NCBI RefSeq assembly: GCF_021228295.1
Contig: NZ_JAJQPD010000013.1
Span: 1-64,000 of the forward strand
Reading direction: 5' to 3'
DNA from: Agromyces humatus
GTDB lineage: Bacteria; Actinomycetota; Actinomycetes; Actinomycetales; Microbacteriaceae
Length of the DNA stretch: 64,000 nt
Shown here: one piece after another, positions 34,709 to 43,974 of the stretch
Layout: every line of letters begins with the position of its first letter
How positions within the stretch are numbered: position 1 is the stretch's first letter
The notes under the pieces: generated by a model
What the model was told of the DNA's origin: nothing
The model's database searches: none
What the model saw: only the letters and a program-made list of their open reading frames with translations
Position numbers and translations under genes: made by a program

Positions 34709-35998
34709 TCACTGTTCGCGAATGCGGACAGTCCGCCTGAGATGCCGAGTGGCGCCGATGCCCAACAGCGCTCCTATCGTACCAAATCCAGCGACCAACG
34801 AGAGCGGGACCGTGATATACGCGAGGGTCCAGGGCGTCGGGAGGAGCGTGTCCGTCGCATCCTCGTCTGGCAGGGGCGGATCGGCTATGGGGACGATCTC
34901 GGCATCCTCAGTCGACGGAGCCGGGGTCTCGCCCGCCGCTCGCCGGTGCAGGGTGATCCATTCGGCGAGGCTGCCGAGCGGGTTCTCGTCGACCGTCTCG
35001 ACGTCGGACTCCAGCGCCGCGACGGGGTCGATGAGCCCGAATCCGTACAACGCGCTCGGCACCTCGCGGCCGTTCGGATCGGCCGTCTGGATGACCCGTT
35101 CGATGACGTTGGCGGCGTCGAGCTCGGGGTACTCCGATCGCACGAGGGCGACCAGCCCTGAGACGAGTGGTGCTGCGCCGCTCGTGCCGCTCCAGATCGC
35201 GACGCGCCCGTCGGGTTGCACGCCGACGAGGTCTTCGCTCGGCGCGGCGACCGCGATCGAGATGCCCTGCGAGCTCGCGTCGAGGCTCGCGTTCTTCTCC
35301 TTGTCGACGCCCGCGACCGTCAGGACCCCGGGGATGGTCGCCGGGGCGCCGACCTCGCTCGTGCCGTTGCCCCGGTTGCCGGCCGCCGCGACCACGACGA
35401 CGTCGTTCTCGAAGGCGTACGTGAACGCGTCGTCCCAGCTCTCGGGCCAGTCGCGGGTGTTGCGGGTGAGCGACATGTTGATGACGTCGGCACCGTTGTC
35501 GACCGCCCAGCGAACGCCCTCGGCGATCTGCTCGTCGTTCGTCTTCTCGGCACCGGTGTCCTGACCGAAGGCGACCGACACGGCGAGGATCTCGGCCTCG
35601 GGCGCGACGCCGATGACGCCACTGCCCTCACCCGTGCCGCGACCGGCGAGCAGTGAGGCGACCATGGTTCCGTGCGCACTGTCGTCGGGATCGCCGACCG
35701 GGGTCTGCCCGTCGGGAGTGCCGAGGCCCGAGACATCCGTGCCGCCAGTGACGACGCCGCGCAGCTCGGCGACGTTGCCGTTCACACCCGTGTCGATCAC
35801 GGCGACGGTGACTCCCTCGCCGCGCGAGGTGTTCCACGCGGTCGTGAAGCCGTAGTCGCCCAGCCAGTACTCGTAGTCGCGCACCGTGTCGGCCTGGGCC
35901 GGCGCGGCTCCGGTGAACACCATCGCGCCCACCGCGGCGGCCGCTGCAGCGATGCGCGCCGTGCGCGCGAGGGGACGGAGACGTTCGCGCCGGGTCAT
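34709..35998 (-). CDS. Membrane-anchored S8 subtilase, mycosin-like
   Basis: This 429-residue secreted serine protease starts with a signal peptide ending AQA (36). The subtilase domain has the triad D69 (VAVIDTGVNG), H109 (DSAHGTMVA) and S273 (SGTSGAAPLVSG), with the oxyanion N208 in AAAGNRG. One C-terminal membrane helix (about 394-416) and a short basic tail anchor it outside the cell, as in mycosins. No type VII secretion gene is in the window, so mycosin function is not implied. It is the third gene of an overlapping chain after ftsB and DUF501 (ATGA overlap with the latter), which ties it to envelope or division genes. The substrate is unknown. Confidence 0.92.
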   Translation of the reverse strand: MTRRERLRPLARTARIAAAAAAVGAMVFTGAAPAQADTVRDYEYWLGDYGFTTAWNTSRGEGVTVAVIDTGVNGNVAELRGVVTGGTDVSGLGTPDGQTPVGDPDDSAHGTMVASLLAGRGTGEGSGVIGVAPEAEILAVSVAFGQDTGAEKTNDEQIAEGVRWAVDNGADVINMSLTRNTRDWPESWDDAFTYAFENDVVVVAAAGNRGNGTSEVGAPATIPGVLTVAGVDKEKNASLDASSQGISIAVAAPSEDLVGVQPDGRVAIWSGTSGAAPLVSGLVALVRSEYPELDAANVIERVIQTADPNGREVPSALYGFGLIDPVAALESDVETVDENPLGSLAEWITLHRRAAGETPAPSTEDAEIVPIADPPLPDEDATDTLLPTPWTLAYITVPLSLVAGFGTIGALLGIGATRHLRRTVRIREQ

Positions 35999-36558
35999 CC
36001 GCTCAGCTCTTCGGATGTCTCGTCGACGGCCGGCTCGGCGGGCTCGTCGACCCCGTAATCGGGGCACTGGCACACCGCGGGCGACCACGACGAGCGCTCG
36101 AGCGCGAGGTCGCCGATGGGGTTCGCGCCGGGCCCGGCGGCCAGCGAGTGCGCGGCGAGCGCGTGCAGGCACTTGACCCGCGTGGGCATGCCGCCCGCCG
36201 AGATGCCGGCGATCTCGGCGACCTCGCCGAACAGGCCGCGATCGGTGAGGAAGTCGCCGTGCGCACGCCGGTAGGCGGTTCGCACGTCGGCGTCGCCGGC
36301 CAGCAGCTCGGTGCACTCGACCATGAGCTGCGCCGCCTCGAGGAACGACATCGCAGCCGTCGCGACCGGGTGCGAGAGGTAGTAGAACGTCGGAAACGGG
36401 GTGCCGTCGGCCAGCCGAGGCGCCGTTGCCACGACCGTGGGCGCGCCGCACACGCATCGGGCGGGGATCCCGACGACGTCGCGCGGGCGCCGGCCGAGCT
36501 GTGCGGTGACGATGCGCAGGTCGCGCTCCGAGACCGGGCTGAAGGGCGGGCGGGTCAT
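35995..36558 (-). CDS. DUF501 protein
   Basis: This 187-residue protein belongs to DUF501, a family found in actinobacteria between ftsB/divIC and ppx. Visible features are a CVCGAP cysteine pair near residue 35, TFYYLSHP, MPTRVKCLHALAAHSLA and a late CQCPDYG. The four or more conserved cysteines and histidines suggest metal binding, but no reaction is known. It overlaps the ftsB stop and the protease start by four bases each, so the three proteins are translationally coupled. In M. tuberculosis the equivalent (Rv1025) also follows the divIC-like gene. The C-terminal 20 residues are acidic and variable. Confidence 0.92.
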   Translation of the reverse strand: MTRPPFSPVSERDLRIVTAQLGRRPRDVVGIPARCVCGAPTVVATAPRLADGTPFPTFYYLSHPVATAAMSFLEAAQLMVECTELLAGDADVRTAYRRAHGDFLTDRGLFGEVAEIAGISAGGMPTRVKCLHALAAHSLAAGPGANPIGDLALERSSWSPAVCQCPDYGVDEPAEPAVDETSEELSG

Positions 36559-37172
36559 CGGTCGCCCTCTCCGGCTGCGGGCGCGCCCGTCGCCGGGTCG
36601 ACGGGGGGCGTCGCCGGGTCGGTCGCGGCCGGCGCGAGCCCCGCGGTCATCACGGAGTCGAGCAGCGTGCGCATCCAGTCGCCCTTCGTTTCGGTCACTT
36701 CGGCCGAGACCTCGGTCGCGGCATCCGCCGCGGTTCCCGCCGCCCGGTCGTCGATGACGAGGTAACTCACCTCGCCCGGCATCACGTAGTAGAGGCGCTC
36801 ACGTGCCTGCGTCACGATGTACGTCTCGTCATTCCAGCGCTCGCGCTCGTCGCGCAGCCGCTGCACCTCCTCCTCTTGTGCGGAGACGGCGGCGCGAAGC
36901 TCCGCGATCTGCTGCCGTTGCTGCGCGTACGCCGCGATCGACGGCGCCAGCACCACGACGGCGAGCACGAGTATGCCCATCATGATGAGCGAGAAACCTG
37001 AGAATCGGATGCCCCTGAGCCATCCCGCGCGTGCAGGATCGGTCGCGCCGCCCGAATTCGTGCGCGCGGCGGCCCGCGGTTCGGGCGGAGCCGACCGCTT
37101 TCGAGCGCGCGGCGACCGGTCGCCGGCAGGATTCGCCGGGCGGCGGGGTGTGCGGGCGGAATCGCCGTTCAT
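36555..37172 (-). CDS. Septum formation initiator FtsB/DivIC family protein
   Basis: This 205-residue bitopic divisome protein has a basic, disordered cytoplasmic N-terminus (1-55), a membrane helix (about 58-82) and an extracytoplasmic coiled coil (about 84-112) followed by ERWNDETYIVTQARERLYYV, the FtsB/DivIC core. A Pro/Ala/Thr-rich tail ends the protein. Such proteins bridge FtsQ and FtsL-like partners and stabilise the septal synthase. The ATG at 37172 is directly preceded by GAGGAGG. In-frame starts further upstream run through the terminator of eno and are unlikely. It is the first gene of the ftsB-DUF501-protease chain. Confidence 0.92.
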   Translation of the reverse strand: MNGDSARTPRRPANPAGDRSPRARKRSAPPEPRAAARTNSGGATDPARAGWLRGIRFSGFSLIMMGILVLAVVVLAPSIAAYAQQRQQIAELRAAVSAQEEEVQRLRDERERWNDETYIVTQARERLYYVMPGEVSYLVIDDRAAGTAADAATEVSAEVTETKGDWMRTLLDSVMTAGLAPAATDPATPPVDPATGAPAAGEGDR

Positions 37173-37201
37173 CACCCTCCTCGTCGCCGGCCCGGAGACC
37201 A

Positions 37202-37233
37202 CGACGGGGGTGGCCACGCGGCCACCCCCGTCG
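37202..37233. terminator. Terminator hairpin between eno and ftsB
   Basis: CGACGGGGGTGGCC (37202-37215) and its exact complement (37220-37233) with loop ACGC. The perfect 14-bp stem lies 15 bases after the eno stop and 30 bases before ftsB. It should end most eno transcripts, with ftsB expressed by read-through or its own promoter. No T-run is present. Confidence 0.75.
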
Positions 37234-37248
37234 CTGTCAGCTACGCGA

Positions 37249-38583
<1,335 letters not shown>

Positions 38584-38587
38584 TCAC

Positions 38588-38593
38588 AGTCTA
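38588..38593 (-). promoter_or_regulatory. Candidate -10 box of eno
   Basis: TAGACT on the minus strand predicts a transcript start about 50 bases before the GTG, with the AGAGGAG site inside the leader. The -35 region is not consensus. Confidence 0.5.
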
Positions 38594-38650
38594 GTAATGC
38601 TCACGAGCGCCGCTCAGCCACGTGACATCCACTCGCGCGACCGTGCGCGG

Positions 38651-39805
38651 TCAGTCGACCGCGCGAACGAGCGAGTCGAGTCGCCGGGCAGCGCGTGACC
38701 AGTCGAACTCCGTCGCACGCACCCGACCTGCCGCCGCGGTGCGCCGCAGGACCTCGGGGTCCCGGGCGAGTTCGTCGAGCGCAGCCGCCAGGGCACCGGC
38801 ATCGCCGGGGGGAACGAGAATCCCGGCTCCGCGAACCGTCTCGGGGATGCCGCCGATGTCGGACGCGACCACGGCGGCGCCTGCCGCCATGCCCTCGAGT
38901 GCGGTGAGCGCGAACGGCTCGCGCCACGTCGACGGGACGACGACGATGTCGGACTCGCCGAGGATGCGCACGACCTGCTCGCGCGGGACGAACGGGGTGA
39001 ACTCCACGCGGTCGCCGAGCGGTGCGGCGGCACGCCTGAGCTCGAGCTCGAATCCGGTGAGCGCCGCATTCGCGTCGAATCCGTCGGATCCGACGATCCG
39101 CAGCCGCAGATCGTCGCGGTCGAGCCGCCGGAACGCGTCGATCACGACGCCGGCACCCTTCTCACGCAGCATCCGGCCCACGAACGCCACCTGAAGCGGT
39201 CGGTCGTGGTCACGGCCAGGCGCACGCTGGAAGGCCGACGTGTCGACCCCGTTGTGCACGACCACCACGCGGGCGTGCATCGACGTCGGCAGGTGCTCCT
39301 TCATCTCATCGGCGAGCGACCCGCTCACGCAGACGATGAGCCGGACGTGGCGGAGCACCCTCGCCGACTCCGCGCGCGAGTACGAGCGCAGCAGGTTGTT
39401 GTGCGCGTAGAGCACGGGGACGTGCCGCCGGTGGTCGACGAGCGGGATCGCCTGCGGCGCATTGTGGCAGAGCACGACCGACGGCGACCACGAGCCCTGG
39501 TCGGCGAACGCCGGCCGGAACGTGCGCCGGACCACGAGCCGAGGCATGCCGAGCACCGCGAGGGCTGCGTCCACGATCCGCCGCGGCGCGACGCGCTCGA
39601 GCGGCCACGGCGACGCCTGCTCGTACTCGATCGCCCGCGCACTCCGGTAGCGGTCGGGGTAGGTGCCCCGGGCCACCAGCACCGACGGTTCAGGAGTCCC
39701 GGCGGTGCGTGCGCGGCTCAGCCCATGCACGACCGTGGGGATCGCGCTCCCCGTGCTCGGCGAGTAGTGGTCCCCGGGTGTGATCAGGTGGATGATCTCG
39801 CGCAC
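38651..39805 (-). CDS. GT4 family glycosyltransferase
   Basis: This 384-residue GT-B fold retaining glycosyltransferase has the GRMLREKG motif (210-217) opening the C-terminal Rossmann domain and the nucleotide-sugar EX7E motif E296/E304 in STWREPFALTALEGMAAG, followed by SDIGGIPE. The N-terminal domain starts HLITPGDHYSPSTGSAIP, typical for acceptor binding. There is no membrane segment, so it acts at the cytoplasmic face. Donor and acceptor are unknown; a cell-wall or exopolysaccharide role is usual. The GTG at 39805 follows AAGGAG at 5-base spacing. It lies 28 bases downstream of hisS and may be co-transcribed with it. Confidence 0.9.
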   Translation of the reverse strand: MREIIHLITPGDHYSPSTGSAIPTVVHGLSRARTAGTPEPSVLVARGTYPDRYRSARAIEYEQASPWPLERVAPRRIVDAALAVLGMPRLVVRRTFRPAFADQGSWSPSVVLCHNAPQAIPLVDHRRHVPVLYAHNNLLRSYSRAESARVLRHVRLIVCVSGSLADEMKEHLPTSMHARVVVVHNGVDTSAFQRAPGRDHDRPLQVAFVGRMLREKGAGVVIDAFRRLDRDDLRLRIVGSDGFDANAALTGFELELRRAAAPLGDRVEFTPFVPREQVVRILGESDIVVVPSTWREPFALTALEGMAAGAAVVASDIGGIPETVRGAGILVPPGDAGALAAALDELARDPEVLRRTAAAGRVRATEFDWSRAARRLDSLVRAVD

Positions 39806-39833
39806 CGCGCTCCTTCGGCCGAGCGGTCGGCGT

Positions 39834-41102
39834 TCAGGCGGCGAGCTCGCGGAACGAGAGCGAGGCGGCGTCGGTGGTGTCTGGGCCGACCTGCGCGAAC
39901 GCGTCGAAGCCGTCGGCGGTGACCCGGTCGAGCAGTGCGCGCAAGTTCTTGACGCGCCGTTCGAGACGGACACGGGTTCCGGATGCCACCAACTCGGCCT
40001 TGAGCGCGAGCAGCTGCGGCAGCGGCGCATCGGCGTCGTGGACGAGCACGACCGCACGCGGACGCGCCTCATCACTCACGGCGAGCAGGTCGACGATGCG
40101 CTCGAACCCGATCGAGAAGCCGCAGGCCGGCACCTCGTGACCGAGGAAGCGCCCGATCATGTGGTCGTAGCGGCCGCCGCCGCCGAGCGAATAGCCGTGG
40201 TCGGCATGCGCGATCTCGAAGATCGTGCCGGTGTAGTAGCCCATGCCGCGCACGAGCGTGGGATCGAACTCGATCGCGGCGTCGGGCAGGGCGGCGCGCA
40301 GCGCCAGCAGGTCGGAGTACGCCGCCTGATCGAGCCACGCCGGCGGGGGAACCACGCCGTCGGCGAGATGCCAGTCGGCCGCCGTGAGCGCCTCGAGCTC
40401 GGCTGCGACATCCGCATCGCCCGTGACGATGCCGAGCTCGGCGAGCTCGGCCGCCACTCCCCCGGTGCCGATCTTGTCGAGCTTGTCGATCGTGATGAGG
40501 GCGCGCTCGCGCAGCTCGTCGGGAACGCCCCAGGAGCCCAGGATGCCCGCCAGGATGCGCCGGTCGTTGATGCGGATCGTGCAGTCGCCGAGATCGAGCG
40601 CGTCGAGTGTCGCGACGGTCGCCGTGAGCAACTCGAGCTCGGCGAGCGGCCCGGCCTCGCCGATGATGTCGATGTCGCACTGCACGAACTGGCGGTAACG
40701 ACCCTTCTGCGGGCGTTCAGCGCGCCACACCGGCGCGATCTGGATGGCTCGGAACACGGGCGGCAGGGCCGCGCGGTGCGTCGCGTAGAACCGCGCGAGC
40801 GGCACGGTGAGGTCGTAACGCAGGCCGAGGTCGGCGAGCGAGAGGGCGTCGCCGGATGCCGCAGCCGCGGCCAGGTCGTCGGGCGTGAGGCCGCGCTTCA
40901 TCACGGCGAACGCCAGCTTCTCGTTGTCGCCGCCGAGGCCCGCATGCAACCGTGACGAGTCCTCCATGACCGGCGTCTCGATCTCGTCGAAGCCGTGCGC
41001 CGCGTAGACGCCGCGGATCACGCCGAGCGCGTGCTCGCGCCGGGCCTTCTCGGCGGGGAGGAAGTCGCGCATACCGCGCGGAGGAGTGACGGATGCGGCC
41101 AT
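39834..41102 (-). CDS. hisS: Histidine-tRNA ligase
   Basis: This class II aminoacyl-tRNA synthetase charges tRNA-His. The 422-residue protein has PPRGMRDFLP at the N-terminus, motif 2 in RPQKGRYRQFVQCDIDIIG, the histidine-A signature around LVRGMGYYTGTIFEIA with GGGRYDHMIG, and an anticodon-binding domain from about residue 330. I chose the ATG at 41102 (MAASVTPPRG). The ATG at 41111 is three codons upstream, but GGAAGA is then too close to it. It stands 67 bases downstream of ferritin on the same strand and 28 bases upstream of the glycosyltransferase gene. Confidence 0.96.
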   Translation of the reverse strand: MAASVTPPRGMRDFLPAEKARREHALGVIRGVYAAHGFDEIETPVMEDSSRLHAGLGGDNEKLAFAVMKRGLTPDDLAAAAASGDALSLADLGLRYDLTVPLARFYATHRAALPPVFRAIQIAPVWRAERPQKGRYRQFVQCDIDIIGEAGPLAELELLTATVATLDALDLGDCTIRINDRRILAGILGSWGVPDELRERALITIDKLDKIGTGGVAAELAELGIVTGDADVAAELEALTAADWHLADGVVPPPAWLDQAAYSDLLALRAALPDAAIEFDPTLVRGMGYYTGTIFEIAHADHGYSLGGGGRYDHMIGRFLGHEVPACGFSIGFERIVDLLAVSDEARPRAVVLVHDADAPLPQLLALKAELVASGTRVRLERRVKNLRALLDRVTADGFDAFAQVGPDTTDAASLSFRELAA

Positions 41103-41169
41103 GCCGATCATTCTTCCAGCACGCGGCGTGGGTGGCGTGCGCCGCAGCGCCCGTCGCGGCGCGACAGAC

Positions 41170-41703
41170 CTACAGCGCGCCGCCCGCGGCCTCGGGCGCG
41201 TTGGCATCGACGCCGCTGTCGCCGATGCGCTCACGGGCGACGAAGTTCTCGATGTCGAACAGGTTGTCGCCCGCGCGCTTCACGATCGTGAGCAGGGTGT
41301 CCATCGACGAGACCTCTTCGACCTGCTCCTTGAGGAACCAGAGCATCGCCTGCTCGCCGAGCGCGTCGCCCTCGGACCGGGCGGCCTTGAACAGCGCCTC
41401 GATCTGCCCGGTGACTTCTTTCTCTTGGGCGAGGGCGAGCTCGATCGGCTCGACGACGTTCGCGAAGTCGTTGCGCACGGGCGGGATGCCGGGGATGGCG
41501 ACGCCGAGATGGCGGTCCATGCGGTACTGCACGAGCATCATCGCGTGATTGCGCTCCTCGACCGACTGCCGGTAGAAGTGCGCCGCGAGCTGCGGCAGGT
41601 CGTGCTCGTCGAACCATGCGGCGATCGCGATGTACTGCTGCGATGCCGCGAACTCGTTGCCGATCTGGGTGGACAGGAGGTCGTTGAAGGAGTCGCCGCT
41701 CAT
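41170..41703 (-). CDS. Ferritin
   Basis: This 177-residue non-heme ferritin is an iron-storage nanocage subunit. The ferroxidase residues are visible in the four-helix bundle: E17, Y24, E50 and H53 (SVEERNHAMML), then E94 and E130-region residues in ALAQEKEVTGQI and FLKEQVEEV. No heme-ligand Met is placed as in bacterioferritin, so it belongs with mycobacterial BfrB-type ferritins. The last 15 residues are Ala/Gly-rich. Its ATG overlaps the mazG stop (ATGA), so iron storage and nucleotide sanitation are translationally coupled, perhaps as joint protection against oxidative damage. Confidence 0.95.
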   Translation of the reverse strand: MSGDSFNDLLSTQIGNEFAASQQYIAIAAWFDEHDLPQLAAHFYRQSVEERNHAMMLVQYRMDRHLGVAIPGIPPVRNDFANVVEPIELALAQEKEVTGQIEALFKAARSEGDALGEQAMLWFLKEQVEEVSSMDTLLTIVKRAGDNLFDIENFVARERIGDSGVDANAPEAAGGAL

Positions 41704-42413
41704 GCCTCGACGCTACTCGCCTGCTCTGCGCGACGCACCTGGTCTTCGAGATCGCGCACGGCGCCGCGCAGTGCACGTTCGGCATCGAGCCCCTGCGCGC
41801 GGGCCGACTCGACGAGCTCGAGCAGCATTCGCCCGAGTTCGGGCTCGGTGGCGGGCGACGTCGCCGCCGCGGCATCGCTCGGCGCCGGGACATCCGCCAC
41901 CGTCACCTCGACCTTCTCGGACTTGTCGAGCACCTTCCGTGCGAGGGAGAGCGCCGGCATGCCGCGCGGCACGCCGTCGAGCACGCTCGTGCGATGCGGT
42001 TTCTCGTCTTTCTTCAGGTCGTCCCAGAACGCGACGACGTCGGCAGCGGTGTGCGCCTCGCGATCGCCGAAGACGTGCGGATGCCGCGACACCATCTTCG
42101 CCGTCATGTGACGAGCCACGTCGTCGATGTCGAAGTCCTCGCCGGGAGTGTGCGCCGCGATGTCGGCGTGGAAGAGCACCTGGTACAGCACGTCGCCGAG
42201 CTCTTCGATCATCTCGGCGCGATCGCCGGTCTCGATGGCGTCGATGAGTTCCCAGCACTCCTCGACGAGGTACTGCACGAGGCTCTCGTGAGTCTGATCG
42301 GCGTCCCAGGGGCATCCGCCCGGCGCGCGCAGCAGCGCGACGGTCTTGATCAACTCGTCGAGCGCAGTCGCCCGATCGGTCTCTGCTCGGCTCACGCGGT
42401 CAACCTCGGTCAT
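41700..42413 (-). CDS. mazG: MazG family nucleoside triphosphate pyrophosphohydrolase
   Basis: MazG hydrolyses (d)NTPs, including oxidised 5-OH-dCTP in mycobacteria, to monophosphates. The 237-residue single-domain form carries GGCPWDADQTHESL, the metal-binding helix EECWE (51-55) and EELGD (70-74), and the KMVSRHPHVFGD segment. The C-terminal 70 residues are Ala-rich with a further predicted helix. TAGGCT lies exactly 6 bases before the ATG, so the mRNA is probably leaderless. It overlaps the ferritin start by four bases. In M. tuberculosis the gene also lies between mfd and eno. Confidence 0.95.
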   Translation of the reverse strand: MTEVDRVSRAETDRATALDELIKTVALLRAPGGCPWDADQTHESLVQYLVEECWELIDAIETGDRAEMIEELGDVLYQVLFHADIAAHTPGEDFDIDDVARHMTAKMVSRHPHVFGDREAHTAADVVAFWDDLKKDEKPHRTSVLDGVPRGMPALSLARKVLDKSEKVEVTVADVPAPSDAAAATSPATEPELGRMLLELVESARAQGLDAERALRGAVRDLEDQVRRAEQASSVEA

Positions 42414-42419
42414 CCCGTC

Positions 42420-42425
42420 AGCCTA
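42420..42425 (-). promoter_or_regulatory. Leaderless promoter -10 box of mazG-ferritin
   Basis: TAGGCT on the minus strand, 6 bases (GACGGG), then the ATG at 42413. No ribosome-binding site is visible. Confidence 0.6.
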
Positions 42426-42682
42426 CGTCGGCGGCTCCGGCCTGCACCCAGATGAGCACGGTGAACATCGTGCACGCGACGGCTCGCGTCGCCCGACGCG
42501 ACCGACCACCAGACCCGGTGCGTCATCCTTCGTCTCCACATCATGAGGCAATTGCCGGGCCGAATAGGATTGTGCACAGGAGTGCCGGGAAGTCTGGTCG
42601 GCCGACGAGCGATCGTCGTCAGTGTTTCCGACGTCACGACGCGGCCCGCGCCGCCAGTGCGCGACTTCCGACAAGGGGTCCC

Positions 42683-43885
42683 ATGAACTTCCTCCGCTCC
42701 GAGCGCTGGGGCGCCGCCCTGCTGCTGATCGCCGCCGTGCTCGGCCTCCTCGTCGCGAACCTCCCGTTCGGCGCAGACGTCCTGGCCGTGAAGAACGAGC
42801 ACATCGACCTGCCCTGGCTCGGTCTCGACCTCTCGCTCGGCCATTGGATCAGCGACGGGCTGCTCGCGATCTTCTTCTTCATCGTCGCGGTCGAGTTGAA
42901 ACGCGAGCTCGTGATCGGCGAGCTCAACAGCCTGTCGAAGGCGCTGCTGCCCGCGATCGCGGCCGTCGGCGGGGTCGTCGTTCCGGCGCTCATCTTCGTC
43001 GCGTTCACGGCGGGCACCGAGACCATCGACGGCTGGCCGATCCCGACGGCGACCGACATCGCCTTCGCGCTCGGGGTGCTCGCGATGTTCGGCACCTGGA
43101 TCCCCACTCGTGTGCGGGTGTTCCTGCTCGCCCTCGCGGTGCTCGACGACCTCATCGCGATCATCATCATCGCGTTCTTCTTCACGAGCGGCGCCGACCT
43201 CGCTGCGCTCGGCTTCGCGGGGATCGCGATCGCCCTGTTCGGCGCCGTGAGCCGGCTGATGAAGCCGCGGTCGAACTGGATCCTCTCGCGCCGACCGCAG
43301 TGGCCGGTGAACGTCGCGCTCATCCTGCTCGGCGTCGTCGCGTGGTACTTCGTGTACCAGTCGGGCGTGCACGCGACCATCGCGGGCGTCGCCCTCGGGC
43401 TCGTGATGGCCCGCCGCCCGGGCGGGCGGGCGGTGCATACGCTCGAGCCGTGGTCGAACGGCGTCATCCTGCCGCTGTTCGCCTTCTCGGCCGCGATGGT
43501 CGTCGTGCCCCAGGTGCGCCCGAGCGAGCTCGACCCCGCGTTCTGGGGCATCCTCGTCGCCCTGCCCGTCGGCAAGATCGTCGGCATCACCCTCGCCGGC
43601 GGGATCGGGGGTCTCGTCGCGCGTCGCCGATCTGGCACACCGCTGACCTTCGTCGACCTGCTCGTGGTCGGCGCCCTCGGCGGCATCGGCTTCACGGTGT
43701 CGCTGCTCATGAACGAGCTCGCGTTCGCGGGACTGCCCGACGTGGCCGACGAGGGCACGCTCGCGGTGCTGCTCGGCTCGGGAGTCTCGATGGTCGCGTC
43801 GGCGGTCTTCGTGAGCCTGCGCTCGCGTCAGTACCGCCGCAGCGGTGGAACGCAGCCGGGCGTGGGCGGCCCGTTCTCGCACTGA
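42683..43885 (+). CDS. nhaA: Na+/H+ antiporter NhaA
   Basis: This 400-residue antiporter exchanges sodium for protons and supports salt and alkali tolerance. It has the paired transport aspartates D155-D156 in ALAVLDDLIAI, the TM4 unwound motif PTATDIAFALGVLA, and ELKRELVIGEL (from 71) in the pH-sensing region. About 12 membrane helices are predicted. AAGGGG (42673-42678) precedes the ATG at 42683. The 269-base upstream gap shared with mazG contains TAGGAT at 42566-42571, a possible -10 box, and no other gene. The C-terminal 15 residues are Gly/Pro-rich and hydrophilic. Confidence 0.95.
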   Translation: MNFLRSERWGAALLLIAAVLGLLVANLPFGADVLAVKNEHIDLPWLGLDLSLGHWISDGLLAIFFFIVAVELKRELVIGELNSLSKALLPAIAAVGGVVVPALIFVAFTAGTETIDGWPIPTATDIAFALGVLAMFGTWIPTRVRVFLLALAVLDDLIAIIIIAFFFTSGADLAALGFAGIAIALFGAVSRLMKPRSNWILSRRPQWPVNVALILLGVVAWYFVYQSGVHATIAGVALGLVMARRPGGRAVHTLEPWSNGVILPLFAFSAAMVVVPQVRPSELDPAFWGILVALPVGKIVGITLAGGIGGLVARRRSGTPLTFVDLLVVGALGGIGFTVSLLMNELAFAGLPDVADEGTLAVLLGSGVSMVASAVFVSLRSRQYRRSGGTQPGVGGPFSH

Positions 43886-43930
43886 GCGCGCGCGGGCAGC
43901 GATGCCGAGCGGATGTCCCGCGGCGCGGGG

Positions 43931-43955
43931 CGCGCGTCGCGCGTCGCGCGTCGCG
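43931..43955. repeat. 7-base tandem repeat
   Basis: CGCGCGT repeated three times plus CGCG, in the 89 bases between convergent nhaA and mfd. It is likely a slippage product; no function is evident. Confidence 0.7.
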
Positions 43956-43974
43956 GTCTCGTCGGGTGGGGCGA

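Noticed and set aside
34709-35998. Type VII secretion locus suggested by the mycosin-like protease
   Set aside because: No EccB-E, EsxA/B-type or other ESX gene is present. The neighbours are ftsB, DUF501 and ndh.
43931-43955. CRISPR-like or regulatory meaning of the CGCGCGT repeats
   Set aside because: The unit is 7 bases with no spacers and lies between convergent genes; simple slippage explains it. No CRISPR array was seen anywhere in the window.
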